A stretch of 64,000 nt of DNA from Dactylorhiza incarnata (Eukaryota; Streptophyta; Magnoliopsida; Asparagales; Orchidaceae), in assembly GCA_033032865.1 (NCBI GenBank), contig JAWHQI010000079.1, positions 9,738,501-9,802,500 of the forward strand, written 5' to 3'. The translations under genes and the position numbers were made by a program. The notes beneath the pieces are model-generated. The model was not told the DNA's origin. It searched no databases and saw only the letters and a list, made by a program, of their open reading frames with translations. Numbering within the stretch: position 1 is the first letter of the stretch; every line of letters begins with the position of its first letter. This document shows, piece by piece, positions 1 through 29,170 of this stretch.

Positions 1-1375
1 ATACGAAATATGCCTGGAGGCCGTGTGTGACTAAGGCAGGAGTCGGGAAAGAGGCATCTGAGTCGCCGTTACCACAAACACTTCCCCTCACGTGAAACAC
101 GCGCATGAAGGCATAGACTTGCATGGAGACACAGACGAAGACAATCAGAACAACAAATAAAAAACAACTATGGATAACGGTTGTCGGCAAGGCCACGATC
201 TGAGATGCAGCGAGCAAAGCACAAGCCAGCTGTGAGCAGAAGGCTCAAGCGACTGCGAGCAGAGTGCTCAAGAAGCGGCGAGCAAAGAAGGCTCAAGCAG
301 CGACGAGTGAGAAGGGAGGAAGAGAAGAGCTCGGTACACAAAGAGCAGCAGCACAGAAACCATCGTCCATAGCACGCGACTAGAAGACACTACCAACACA
401 ATAACTAACACAACACAAAAAAAACTACAGCGACACTTTAAAAATATTGGAGAGGGAACGACATAGCAACAGCGGCCCAGCAGCCCAGCAGAAGAGGGGC
501 ACGACACTGTAGATCTGGAGTAGAAAAGAAGCGCCGGAGAAGAATAGCAGCGGCAGGATTGCAGCGGCAGTGGAAGGATGACAGGAGCACGACCAGCATC
601 TGCCCATTGGAGCAGACCGGTAACATGAAGCTCGACGGGATCTGGAACGGGAGAGGAAGCCATCGACGAGATCAAGAGCAGTGGGAGGCAGTAGCAGCGA
701 CGAGAACAACAACAGGTCGACTGGATTGAGGGACCAGAAGCATCGTCGAAGAGAAGATCAGGAGTCGTTGACGATAGAGTCCAGCAGGACGTCGACGGGA
801 TCCAGGAACGAGAGCAGCAGCAGGTCCCTCCTGGAAACGGGATCGAGGGAGGAGAGGAGTGGTTCCGTCGATGAGAAGGAGAGCAGTGATATCTGTTGGA
901 TCCGGCGGCGGGAGAAGAAGCGAAGGGAGCAACGATTCGGAGCAGACAAGCTCGACGGGAGAAGCTCCAGCGGAAAAGATGGCCGACGGGAACGATGTCG
1001 TCGATGGACACAGGATTCGCTCCCATCTCCGGAATCAATTGACGATTACGTCGACGGGAGCGAAGAGAGAACTGCTCGACGGGATCGAAGATAGGACCGG
1101 CTGTCGGGAACGAGAGAGAGAGGGAGAGGCGGAAATCAAAGAGAGGAAGCCACCGAGAAATTGTACGTCTCCCTAGGGCAACCAAAATTCAGGGAGGAGT
1201 CAATTCCTGCTCTGATACCATGTTAGAAATCAGGAGAAAAGAAATACTTGGTGCTATTTATTCATCCATATAGGGGACACTTTATAGGAGTACAATAAGA
1301 CACACAAACTTAACCCACGGTGTGAGACTAAACATCAGACATATTAAATATCTAAATATAATAACTCTAGCAAAC
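1..1375 (-). mobile_element. 5' part of a short-LTR Ty1/copia retrotransposon (leader, PBS, LTR)
   Basis: Read on the minus strand, this is an LTR followed by a primer-binding site and a long untranslated leader that runs off the window. The LTR starts (plus) with TGTTAG at 1221 and contains GTGTGAGACTAAACA, a string shared with the copia LTRs at 4404 and 20627. Its far edge is uncertain, near 1372-1375. The leader (1-1208) is a purine-rich, quasi-repetitive stretch with many GACGGGATC and AGCAG units. The long open frames in it have no recognisable domain and I regard them as compositional. No gag or pol is seen. Confidence 0.6.
1209..1220 (-). promoter_or_regulatory. Primer-binding site (initiator tRNA-Met type)
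   Basis: The minus strand reads TGGTATCAGAGC directly after the LTR. This is the usual plant copia PBS, complementary to the 3' end of initiator tRNA-Met, and it fixes the element's orientation. Confidence 0.8.
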
Positions 1376-3857
1376 ACTAATTGTCAATAGTTAACTGTGA
1401 TCGTGAAGTTCAATTCATTTGTTAAAAAAAATATTTCACTAAAGAATGAAGCATCCCGATGTGAAAACATCACTTCATTCGGGTTGTTGTCGAGGAAGTT
1501 AATATTCTACTTTCGAAGATTGATGTTTAAAGAACCCGCGTACATGTTGACCTAACTAATTTCAATAGAGAAATTCAAATGTTGCTTAGGCATTATTCTA
1601 TATTGTTTCTATGCTCGATTGGAATTTAAGCGAAGAGGGACGATTGAAGACTTTTTTGTGTGAAAATGTTACGAAGGCAGAATGGGGCAAGAGACAAGAA
1701 GACGAGGACACGACGCATATGCCGACGTCGGGACCAATGCGACGCGGACACGAATCTCAACTCGACGACGGATGTTCGTAGTACTGTGCACGGGTGTAGC
1801 TCACCTGTCAACCTTATCCTTTTGTTATTGCACATGTATTTCGGATCGTGGGTTATTTACCGTTTACCCTTGCATACTTTAGAATTAGGCACTATATAAG
1901 TCTATGTGTATCTCTCATTTGGAATATCCTGGAAGTATGCTAGAAATGGAACCCTAAGGGTTTTCTCTTCTCCTTTTCTCTCCCCTTCCTCCTCCCCTTC
2001 TGCCCCTTTCCCCTTCTCTATCTCGGAATCCCCGACTACATAACGGAATATATGATGGAGATCGAATGCACACCATTTGAGGATTTACTGGGTTGACACT
2101 TATTGGATCGTCGGATAGATGATCAAAGACCGTAATTGCGAACGGCTCGGTTTTTGTATTTTTCAGTGTTATATTTTGAGAGTTATGGTAAATAATTCGA
2201 TCGCTCTATCATAGCTATCAGATTTATTTACCCTTACTCCCTCACTATGTATATCTATACTATGATATTATTAGGTCATCGAGGATTCATGGTAAAAAGA
2301 ATTGGAACGTCTCGGTCCAGAGGGAGATGTGCCCGGTGCCACCGCCGCCGCTCAAACTCCCTCTCAATGTGATGCTGACTCCACAAATATCCCATTTCGA
2401 GCCTTCCATCACCTACCCACCTCTATTTCGAACCTCCAAACACCTACCCCGCCCCCATTTCGAGCTTCCAGCGACATACCTGCGACCCCACTGCCGCTTC
2501 TAGACCAACCGCCAGCTCACCTCCGCCCCTTCCTGTCCTCCTACACCCTCTACAGGTGCCGCTTACCTGAAGCCAACCCTACTCAACCACTGCCTATCCT
2601 CCCTGCACCTTCTACAACTCCACCTGGCCTACCCACTGTCCTACTCCGTATCCCATCCCTACACCCTCTATAACTACCCCCACCTGCAGCTAACCACTCC
2701 CCCCTTTCTCCCGCTATTCCATCCCCATCCAACCCCTTCATCCACCTACCACACTTCCAAACAGTCATTCCATAACCACCCTCGCACTTCTATGATAACA
2801 ACGGTACTCTTCCTCAACCACCAGATCTTCTCCTCCATAGTCGGTGTTGATTACTCGGTGAGTTTCCATTGTAACTTCATCTTCCTTGACATTTGTACGG
2901 GTGCTTCCATTTATTGCTAGTAATAAATGGCTCCAATATAATCTAACTCTTTTACTTTTAGTAGACGTGCATTTCTTATTCGTCTCGTGCTTTTAAATTT
3001 GTTTACACCCTTAATTTAATTTGCAATCGTTATCTGCTTGTCTAATTCTAATGTTTGTGATTAATTGTGATCAAATGTGCAAGCTTTAAATTTTGTTTAA
3101 CTACTTCCATGTCGGAATTTTTTGCATGGTGAATCATGAGCATCACATTATGGTTTATGAGTAGCCATCATTAGTTCATCTGATTTCGCGCGTGCACGTA
3201 TTCATTAACATCTCCATTCTACGGTGCACGTGGTTCCATTTGCATTTGCGTGTTTTCTCTCATTCATCTAGGAGGAGGACGTCGCTTGTCCTCCACTTAT
3301 AGATTTGCCCCGCGTCAATATATAAGTTGAGAATTCAAGCCAAGGTGAAGATTTATCAAGTATGTTTGGATAAATTGGTCTATTGGAGGTGAACATGTTG
3401 GTTTACTTGATCCGTTTTTGGTTCAATTGATATAAGTGTTGAAGCCCTAGGTGTGAAAATCTGTGGGCTCTCTAGTCGAAAGAGAGAAGATTTTGTTTTG
3501 TTGTGCACCAGATGAAGAGAAGGAAGAAAGCAGATAGGTTGTTTTGTTTCTTTGAGTAGGGGAGATATCTAGATGCCTTTGCTCTCCCCCTCTTTGTGCA
3601 GCAACAAGAAGAGTAGTCATTCATCATTTTCTATTTTCTCGGTTCAGCCAGAAGGAAAGAGGAATGAGAAGTTTGTTGGATTTGGGCTTAAGAGTAAGGC
3701 AACTTTGTAATCCTTTGTAACCTCACTTTCATATAGTAAATATTAATTGTCCATCTCTGGTCCAGGATGATTAATCTCACTAATCAATCAAAGCGTGTCA
3801 GTTTTTGTGTTCCTTGTTTCTGTATTTTTTCTGTATTTTTTCTGCATTTTTTCTGCT
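1376..3857. other. Non-coding stretch without an assignable gene
   Basis: I see no supported coding exon here. The stretch includes a pyrimidine-rich run at 1960-2030, a C/T-rich low-complexity block at 2330-2780 with open frames but no domain, and AT-rich DNA. If the galactosyltransferase gene starts left of the window, this is part of one of its introns. I looked for the conserved residues that normally precede the first visible exon and did not find them. Confidence 0.4.
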
Positions 3858-3875
3858 TACTTGATTGCTTCAGAT

Positions 3876-3917
3876 AGCCGACCCCATTATGGTGGGATAA
3901 AGGCTTGAGTGTTGTTG
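3876..3917 (+). mobile_element. 42-bp 3' stub of an RTE-clade LINE with 18-bp target-site duplication
   Basis: The body reads from AGCCGACCCC to TTGTTG and matches the 3' end of plant RTE LINEs: the ADP..VG stop C-terminus followed by a short GTT-repeat tail. It is bracketed by perfect 18-bp direct repeats TACTTGATTGCTTCAGAT at 3858-3875 and 3918-3935. The duplication shows a true target-primed insertion that was truncated almost immediately. It lies 123 bp upstream of a galactosyltransferase exon. Confidence 0.8.
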
Positions 3918-4039
3918 TACTTGATTGCTTCAGATCACATCATTCACAGAACAGACCCTATTGTTAGTTATCCTTATTTAATCATCATTATTAATTACTT
4001 GTTTTAACACTTATTTACTATTTTTTCTTGAATTTCCAG

Positions 4040-21264
<17,225 letters not shown>

Positions 21265-21670
21265 TCCCTTTATAACTCGGAGCATACTGTTTGTTTGTTG
21301 GTGTGTTGTGTTGAACTGGGATATAGGATCATAGTTGTTCACTATATATTGGGATGAGAGGGCTTCTTCCTTTATTTTTTTAAATTTTTTTGGGGAGAGG
21401 GGACTGTCCCTTGCTACAGCGAGAGAAAACTGGATGCCTATACAAGGAGAGGAAGAGGCAACTTGCCTCCCTCCCACTTTCTTCTACCTATGCTTTTAAT
21501 GAGCAATTTGTATTTTGTAGAAACTGGTTTAAATGAATATATGCTGATTTTCATTAATGATTTTGTAACTTATAGCCAATGTTGAGATAATGATGATGTT
21601 CAATATGCAGTTACTATCTTAGTCTTATTTTAGTGTCTCACTGTGTTGGGAATAAAACAAAAAATATTAT
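21265..21670 (+). other. Probable 3' UTR and flank of the B3GALT gene
   Basis: T-rich non-coding DNA. An AATAAA is present at 21651-21656, and a poly-C run of 23 nt begins at 21671. Which poly(A) site is used cannot be told from the sequence. Confidence 0.45.
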
Positions 21671-21693
21671 CCCCCCCCCCCCCCCCCCCCCCC
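21671..21693 (+). repeat. Poly-C23
   Basis: A 23-nt C homopolymer downstream of the B3GALT gene. Confidence 0.9.
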
Positions 21694-22198
21694 AAGAATC
21701 AACTAAGTGTGCAGAAAAAGAAGCATTATCACTCATCTGCATACCTCGGAGCTAAAAACTACCAGGAAGGAATCAATAGGATTGGACTGTTGAAATAATT
21801 AATACCCGTAGTCTTTCGGTTCGGAACAAATGGATGCGCTCACAATCACTCCAAACTTCTACAACAGTTGGACCACCGCCGAAAATTGCATGTGCGCTCC
21901 AACCTTGCCGTGCTACCCTCACAGTAGGCCAGCAACTCACATTCTGTTAATTAATTACTGAGTGCTAGCTTTTGTTTGATCATCTGCATAGAATAGTTCA
22001 GAACCAGTGCAGTTCTAAAATTTATAGGATGATGTTCAGAACGAAATTTATCTGTAGGTATTATCTTATGTTTCCTTCCTATTAATTCCATTGAATCTTT
22101 CAAAAAAAAAAAATTTATATGTTTCATTTAATTTTACTCATAGATAGATATATCGATTATACCTACAAGTCTGGAAATCTATCTCTTTGCATCCTCCC
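21694..22198. other. Intergenic DNA, nothing recognised
   Basis: No coding signal or element is recognised. Confidence 0.4.
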
Positions 22199-22407
22199 CC
22201 CTCTTCTCCGAGGAGAGCTCTCTTGCACAGTAGTTCAACTGTCACGTGAAAGTTCACTGCAGTCCCTTCACCCGTCCTCCTCTAGGATGCATGCGGCTCG
22301 CACGTGCAGGACGGTCCCTCCCCCCCCCCCCCCCCCCCCCCCTCTTCTCCGAGCAGAGCTCTCTTGCACAGTAGTTCGAGAGTCGCGTTCACAACAGTCC
22401 CTATAGG
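22199..22407 (+). repeat. ~70-bp direct repeat pair separated by poly-C23
   Basis: CTCTTCTCCGAGNAGAGCTC and TCTTGCACAGTAGTT occur in two copies (about 22199-22270 and 22339-22407). The spacer ends in 23 C (22320-22342). The pair abuts the left LTR of the next copia element. Confidence 0.75.
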
Positions 22408-23310
22408 GATATAACCCACTTGCAAATCTAAGCACACTAGAAGATAAAATTAAACGCAGTAATACACAGAACACAGAAACACAATCATGGGACAATGAAT
22501 TTTACGTGGATAACCCTCTCTAAAGCAATGAGGGAAAATCGACGGGGCGAGGAACACAAACAATCCACTATAATAACAATAACGGATTACAACAAACAAT
22601 CTAGGTTTGCCCAACCTAGATCCCCATTGGATTCACAAATTGAATCCCTCTTCCCAACCACGGTAAAATAACTTTTCTCCAAACAAAGAGCAAGAACTCA
22701 AATCTCTCTTCAAGCACAAAAGCAAACGAAGACGAGAATAAGCAAAAACACACTTACAGCAAAGATGAAGTCACCGATCTGTGAAAAACTGTTCTTCCTC
22801 CTTGAAGAACTCCTCCAGCAACAATGGCAGCAAGCACTTCTTCTGTCCCACGATTTTTCACCGCGACGGCTCTAAAAAGAACGAACTACTTCTGCCAAAC
22901 CGTTTCTGCCTATTTAGGGTAAATAGACGAAGTGATCTTGGCCATCCAAGACACTTCCAAGACAATCAGATGGCTCCCGAACGCTGCTTAACGAAACAGG
23001 TCCCGCGCGCTAGCGCTAGCCACTACCGCCCGCGGTAGCAAACACAACGATATCGATGACACAGATCACCTTCTCGACGACACAGGTGATCTTCTCGATG
23101 ATACAGCTTGCCTCTCGACGGCACAGGTGATCATCACGACGATACACCATCACGACGGTGTGAAGAGCCGCTAGCGCCGGCGGTAGCGCTACCGCCCAGC
23201 GCTAGTTAACAGAACTCTAAAAATACTGCTCCCAGCATTCAACAATTCCTGCAGCAGCTCAGCTCCACCCTTGATTTGTTTATCCACTCATTAGGGGTTG
23301 GACCCCAACA
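22408..23310 (-). repeat. LTR (3' LTR) of the old Tork/Tnt1-like copia element
   Basis: The minus-strand polypurine tract GGAGGGGGAGT (near 23312-23322) abuts TGTTGGGGTCCAACCCC, the LTR start in element orientation, so the right edge is at 23310. The left edge near 22408 is approximate. It carries dense GCTAGCGC/GGCGGTAGCGC palindromic motifs (22989-23035, 23164-23212). Confidence 0.7.
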
Positions 23311-23339
23311 AACTCCCCCTCCAGACCGTAAAGAGGAGT

Positions 23340-25128
23340 TTCCCAACCTGACACCTTCAGGTGGGCTTCAAGCCGATCAGCATCCGACACAACTCGTGCT
23401 TTTCCCTTGGCACGACCTTCGTCATAATATCCGAAGGATTTTCATCCGTGTGGACTTTCTCCACCTTCAACAACTTCTCCTCGATAGCGTCTTGTATCCA
23501 ATGATACCTTATATCAATATGCTTTGTCTTGGAGTGGTAGGCGGGGTTCTTGGCCAGAAAATTGGCGCTTTGACTGTCACTGTAAACAGTGAACACCTCT
23601 TGCTGGAGTCCAAGTTCAAGCATGAACTTCTTCATCCACAAGATGTCTTTAGATACTTCCGTTAGCGCAATATATTCTGCTTCCATCGTCGATAGTGCCA
23701 CGCACTTCTGCAACCTCGACTATCACGACACAGCTCCCCCTGCACAAGTAACGACATATCCAAATGTGGACCACCGGGAATCAACTTCTCCTGACATATC
23801 TGAGTCAGAGTATCCCACCAGCATTGACGACCCTCCACCAAACTACAAGCACATGCTTGTGGTACCTCTGAGATATCGGAGTATCCACTTCACCCCATCC
23901 CAATGGATCATCCCTGGATTCGCTAGATATCTGCAGATGCATAAGTTATGTCTGGCCTCGTGCAGACCATATCATACATCAAACTCCCTACTGCAGATGC
24001 ATAGGGGATCTGGCTCATCTCCTCCACTTCCTTCTCAGATGAAGGGCACTGAGAGCTAGATAGCTTGAAGTGTCCACCCAACGGAGTAGCTACCACCTTG
24101 GCCTTCTCCATCATAAACCTCTTCAACACCTTCTCTATATACTCAGCTTGAGATAGCCATAACAGACCCACACTCCTATCCCTGATGATCTTCATCCCTA
24201 GGATCTTCTTTGCTGGTCCCAAGTCCTTCATCTCAAAGGAATCACAGAGCTCTTTCTTCAGCTCAACAATACTGGTTTTGTCATCACCGACAATCAGCAT
24301 GTCATCCACTTACAGCATCAGAATTGTAAAGGTCCTTTCAGTCCTCTTCACATAAACACAGTGATCAGTCATGGTCCATTGGAACATGCTCTTCAGCATG
24401 ATGGAGTCAAACTTCTTATACCACTGCCTGGGTGCCTGCTTCAACCCACAAAGACTCTTCTTGAGTCGGCAGACCAAATGCTCCTTGCCCTTGGCCTCAA
24501 AGCCTTCGGGATGCTCCATGTACATCTCCTCCTCCAAATCTCCATGCAGAAAAGCAGTCTTGACATCCATCTGCTCAACTTCAAGATTCATGGAGGCAGC
24601 CAACCCCAACACCAGTCTGATAGAAGACATTTTCACTACTGGTGAAAATATCTCATCAAAGTCTACACCATGTCTTTGACTGAACCCTTTGACTACCAAC
24701 CTTACTTGTACCTGGGCCGGGAGATATTTTCATCAGTCTTCAACTTGAAGACTCATTTGTTCTTCAAAGATTTCCTCCCCTTTGCTAGTCTGACCAAGTC
24801 ATAGGTCTCATTCTTTTGGAGCGATTCCAACTCCTCCTCCATCGCTGCTGCCCAAGACTCTCTGTCTTCAGATCTCTGAGCCTCCACAAAAGACTCAGGC
24901 TCACCACCATCAGTAAGCAAGATATAATCTTGCGGTGGATACCTGGTGAGGGGCCTGCGTGCTCTGTCAGACCTCCTGAGGGGCACCTCCACCATCGGTG
25001 GAACATCAACAGGCAAAGGTCCCCCTTCATCTGGAATCTCATCCTGATCTGGAATATGTACATCTACTTCTTCAGCACGACATTCATCAGCACCAGCATT
25101 CTCTGGCTCAAAAACTGCATCAGAACAA
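23340..25128 (-). pseudogene. Old copia pol, part 1: RNase H, RT and integrase C-terminus
   Basis: Minus strand. RNase H (23357-23713) has ALSTMEAEYIALTEVSKDIL, YSDSQSANFLAKNPAYHSKT and HTDENPSDIMTKVVP. RT (23923-24699) has QMDVKTAFLHGDLEEEMYME and LKKSLCGLKQAPRQWYKKF. The integrase-to-RT linker is at 24753-25128 (RRSDRARRPLTRYPP). The sequence style is that of the Tork/Tnt1 lineage. A TAA stop (24310-24312) replaces the Tyr codon of the YVDD box, directly before an intact VDD. The frame is further cut by the element inserted at 25129. Confidence 0.88.
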
Positions 25129-28043
25129 TGTAACAACCCTAAAAATTAAATAATTAATAGAAAGGGCTATCCGCAGCCCAAGCCCCTCCCCTGTTAAATC
25201 CCGAGCCATCCCCCTTTATTTTCCCAGCCGAGCCCCCCCTCCCTCGATATACCTCCTTACGGATGGCTAGGGCTCGCAATCCGCGCGTCTCCCGCTCTCG
25301 TTCCCGACTCCCGCGTGCAACACGCAGCGCCGCCTGCCGCTTCTCCTCCCTCCGGCGCCTCCTCCTCCTGCAGTGCCAGACGCCGCCTCCTCCTGCTCAG
25401 GACGACAACCTCTTGCTCTTCCTCCTCTAGGGCCGGCGCCTCCTCCTCTTGCTCTGGCCGGCGGATTCCTCCCCTCCAGAGATCATCCAGGAAGCCCTCC
25501 CCCTCCTCCTAGGAGTCCGGCAGCAGCATCTCCTACTTCTTCTCCAAGCCGCAATAGCCAAGCCTCTCCTTCTCGTGGACAACAACCCCTTCTTCTTCTC
25601 CAAGCCGCAGCAGCCAAGCCTCTCCTTCTCGTGGACAACAACCCCTTCTTCCCTCTCCTCCAAAGGAGCCGCCTCCAGCATCTCTTCCTCTGGCCGATCT
25701 CCAGCAGTCGACATTCCCCTTTTCCCCTCCTCTAATGGCCGGCAGCCCTCTTCTTCTCCGTTTCCGCGTAGGGTTTTGCTCGAACCCTCCTCCTCGGATT
25801 TTGGACTCGGATTTGATGAATATTGCAGGATCTCTCCAAAACCCTCTCTGATTTAGGGTTTCTCCAAGCTTAAGCGCCGCCAAATCTCCGGTCTCCGCGT
25901 TGTAATTCCTTCTCCCCTCACTTTTGAGGGAGGTAATTCTGCTAAACCCTCTTTGTTTAAATTTTGCGTCATAAAATGTTTGTATTAGCGTAGTAAATTA
26001 TGCTTTGTCGCCTTCGTTGTTCCTGAACAGGTTCGAAATATGATTTCAGATTTTTGCTCGCGCTATTTGGCCGCCCCCGTCAGCTTCAGCTTATTTAAGG
26101 CAAGTAGAGATCCTTCTCTCTTGCAAACATTGAGCTGTAATTCATGTGTTTGTTCTTATAATTATATGTTTCACCCTTGAATCCATGTTTCATCGAATAA
26201 ATTTAGATCTTAGATTCCTGATTTGACTTGTTTATAAATTGAGGTTTCACGTGTTTGAAATGACATGAAATCGTGAACATGAATGATGTTATTTTGATTA
26301 GTCACCTAGATGAATGAATTCCTTATTTGATGGATAATTCAAGGAGTGGTAGATTGTTGAGCATGTGCAACAAGCGTCATGATAATAATAGTAATGATTT
26401 CTGGTTAGCAAGTATATGATCGGTGTTTTTCTATCATATTCGGATCGTACACATGTTTACTTAGAAGTTAATCGTGTCTTGAAATGGATCAACCTGAATG
26501 AATGCTTGGTATCCTTGAAAATGATATATAGTAATCTTATTACTCGTAAATACTTGAATCCGCAAGCTTCAAAACTCTCTATCGAGTTCTTTGAGTCATC
26601 GAATCTTGTTTCTTATGCCTGTCTGGTTCCAAGACTTGGTTAAATAACGTTCTATAACTTGATTCCTCCTGTTTCACATTTATAAAATATACGCTTGTAT
26701 ATCTAAATCAGAATCTTGGTTACATGTCTTGATATGCTAGAATCCATGAAATCCTGCACTAAGTCAATAATAACGTAAGTTAACATTGAAAGGTAGGGTT
26801 TAATTGATGAAACTCCTTGACTTGGGTTCCCTCTTGAATCCCTAATGGGAACAAAGGACCGGTCGTAGCGAGCTTGAATTTCTGAATCACTAAGGTCCTG
26901 TGTGTCATAAGTAAATCTTGGAAGCTAGGGTTTAGGTGGTGCATCGTCTTGATTGCATGGTCACGGTAAGCGGGAAATACTCTTATTCTAGTAAGCCTTA
27001 CACCCGGACATGAGTGTGAACCATGTGTGCCCACTATAAAAACCTACGCATTTCATTGATTACAACTTATGATATTACATGATCTTTTATCTGCTTATTC
27101 CTGAATCTCCGGCAAGTCTTGAATCTGAACCTGTATCTGAACCTGAATCTGTCTGAATCATGAATCCTTCAGTTCATTTATGTGCTTAGCAATCATTGAA
27201 AGGTAGTGTTAAATTGATGTGACGCCTTGAAGCGAGTTCCCGCTTACCTTGTAACGGGAACCAATAATGTCATAGCAAGACCAATTACTTTGATAAGCCT
27301 TGCATTTAGACTCCTGTTAGAATCCCGTGCATCAGAAAGAAACACTTGCACCTTTCAATGATTACAACTAATGACATTACATGACTGAATCTTTGTTGTG
27401 CTTCGGAATAGCCTAATAATTCTGATTATTTCTACTCGTCTTGCTTACTGTCTGCCTTGCTAGTTTTGCTTCTGATAAAACTGGTACTTATACATTGCTG
27501 TTTCCCTTGTTAGTTTGTAATTTACCTTGCTTATGTTATCAATGTTCTGAGGCTTTTCCTTCTTGTTTTGGATTTGCCTTAGTGTTTGCGCATGCGCCGC
27601 CTGCTCGCTGAAGCCGATCTGCATCAAGCTTCAGGTTTTGTGTTTATGTTTCATTCCTTTTACAGTCGGATATTCTTTTTATGTAATAATTATAATCAAC
27701 CATTTTCTCCACTTTCATGGACAACTGCTAGGCTAAATATTATTATATGTACTAGAATTAGACATGTTTGCATGTTCATTCATCTGAGATGATCACTGCA
27801 TAAAAATATGTTTCAAAACTTGTCATGAGCTTTTACTAAAATGCATATGCACTTGTTTCAAGTTATCATGTTTTAAAGCTTCCGCAATAAATCAACCTGT
27901 TTTAATCAAAAGTAACTCTTTTAAAACTATTTGTAGTATTTTTGTCTCCGCCTAAGCAGACATGGATTTCTTTCCGCTCATGCCTGTGGCATCACGGCCC
28001 GCCCCGAAGCGCACTCTGACTCTTGTCGAGACGGGTCGTGACA
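25129..28043 (+). repeat. Left LTR of the LARD-like element (2915 bp)
   Basis: It aligns throughout with 29171-31990 and 37771-37885. The first ~700 bp is C/T-rich, GC-rich and repetitive; its proline-serine open frames are compositional. The remainder is AT-rich with an internal diverged duplication (26786-27064 against 27193-27368, sharing ATTGAAAGGTAG and GATTACAACT). Confidence 0.88.
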
Positions 28044-29170
28044 GTTGTTATCAGAGGGAGGTTTGTTTCTAAAGATAAAGTATTTTACAATTATCAAACA
28101 TTTTGAATCTTATTTTATAAATATATATACATGCATCAATTCTTCACCCATCTTGTCATTATGTGTTGTTCGCGGCTGAAACACACACACACACTCACTC
28201 ATAAGCATGAGTAGTATGCACACGAATGTTAAGGGAGTATGGGCAAACTTAACATTTTTATGCATATGAATTTCCACTAGGAATTGCACCGCTTGCGGAT
28301 ATTAAATTGTATGGGCGGTTTAATATTTTCAAGTGCGTTGGCATTAGAGTCTCAATATGCATGACATGTTAAGTGATATGGGCGCTTAACATGGCATGTG
28401 TATCCATTCATTGCATTCATATCATAAATCATTGCACAAGTGTGAAGCCAAGAACAACAATAATGATTGTACACGCATGGTTTTACTATTTGCTTGACAT
28501 CGCACATGATCTCATGGTTGCACTTGCATGATCATTACCTAGAGTTGTCCAATGAAAATGCTGTAATTATTACATAATTTATGTACCTGACAGTAGGAAA
28601 TGTGTTAGAATCTCTAGATTCAAATCTCTGATATTCGTGTTCAGTGCTTCTTGTTCTGCTTGTCTATCGATCTCATCTGATTCTCCAGTATCCCCTTCTA
28701 GTCAGCTCTTAAGCGTCAACATCGCAAGTTGCCCCTTTGTGCAATGATTTTTTGCTCCCGAATTCTTGAGTCTTACCTCTCAATTCCGAGCTAAGTGAAG
28801 CAATTCTTGTGTTCCCTGGATCCAATCCTTCGTACCTTGCCATACCCGCTAAGATCGTAGAGTATCTAGTATGCAAGCTTTGAAAGAAAAACATCCTTAT
28901 GATAACTGTGTTTTGAATGCATGAAAAGTCTGTATAATTTTCTCGAGAACTTGAATCTGATATGCGAAGCAAGAATCCGCAAATTTTCTCTTGATCTTGG
29001 TAAGTCTCCGTGCTTGTTTTCCTTTCTGTTTCAGCAAATTCATAGTTAGCTTCCATGCCTTGATTTGAAAACCTTGTTGGAAAGAATGACATCTGAATCT
29101 TCGCCATGAGAGGTCCCATTCAGAGAATTCACAGAAAGTTTCGGGACGAAACTTCCTAAGTAGGGGAGAA
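28044..29170 (+). other. Non-coding internal domain of the LARD-like element
   Basis: It contains a PBS-like start, a short CA repeat (28180-28200), inverted segments around GTTAAG...CTTAAC (28370-28395) and a polypurine tract at the end. No domain is found in any frame. By analogy with LARDs it would need proteins supplied in trans. Confidence 0.75.

Noticed and set aside
268..1185. 305-codon minus-strand open frame
   Set aside because: Lies in a repetitive copia leader next to a PBS; serine/cysteine-rich low complexity without domain.
2302..2768. Candidate first exon of the galactosyltransferase gene
   Set aside because: C/T-rich repeats of CACCTACC type; no membrane anchor or conserved N-terminal motif of the family was found here.
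25315..25883. Proline/serine-rich frames repeated again at 29311-29775
   Set aside because: They fall in the two LTRs of the same element and are not conserved as protein in a single frame.
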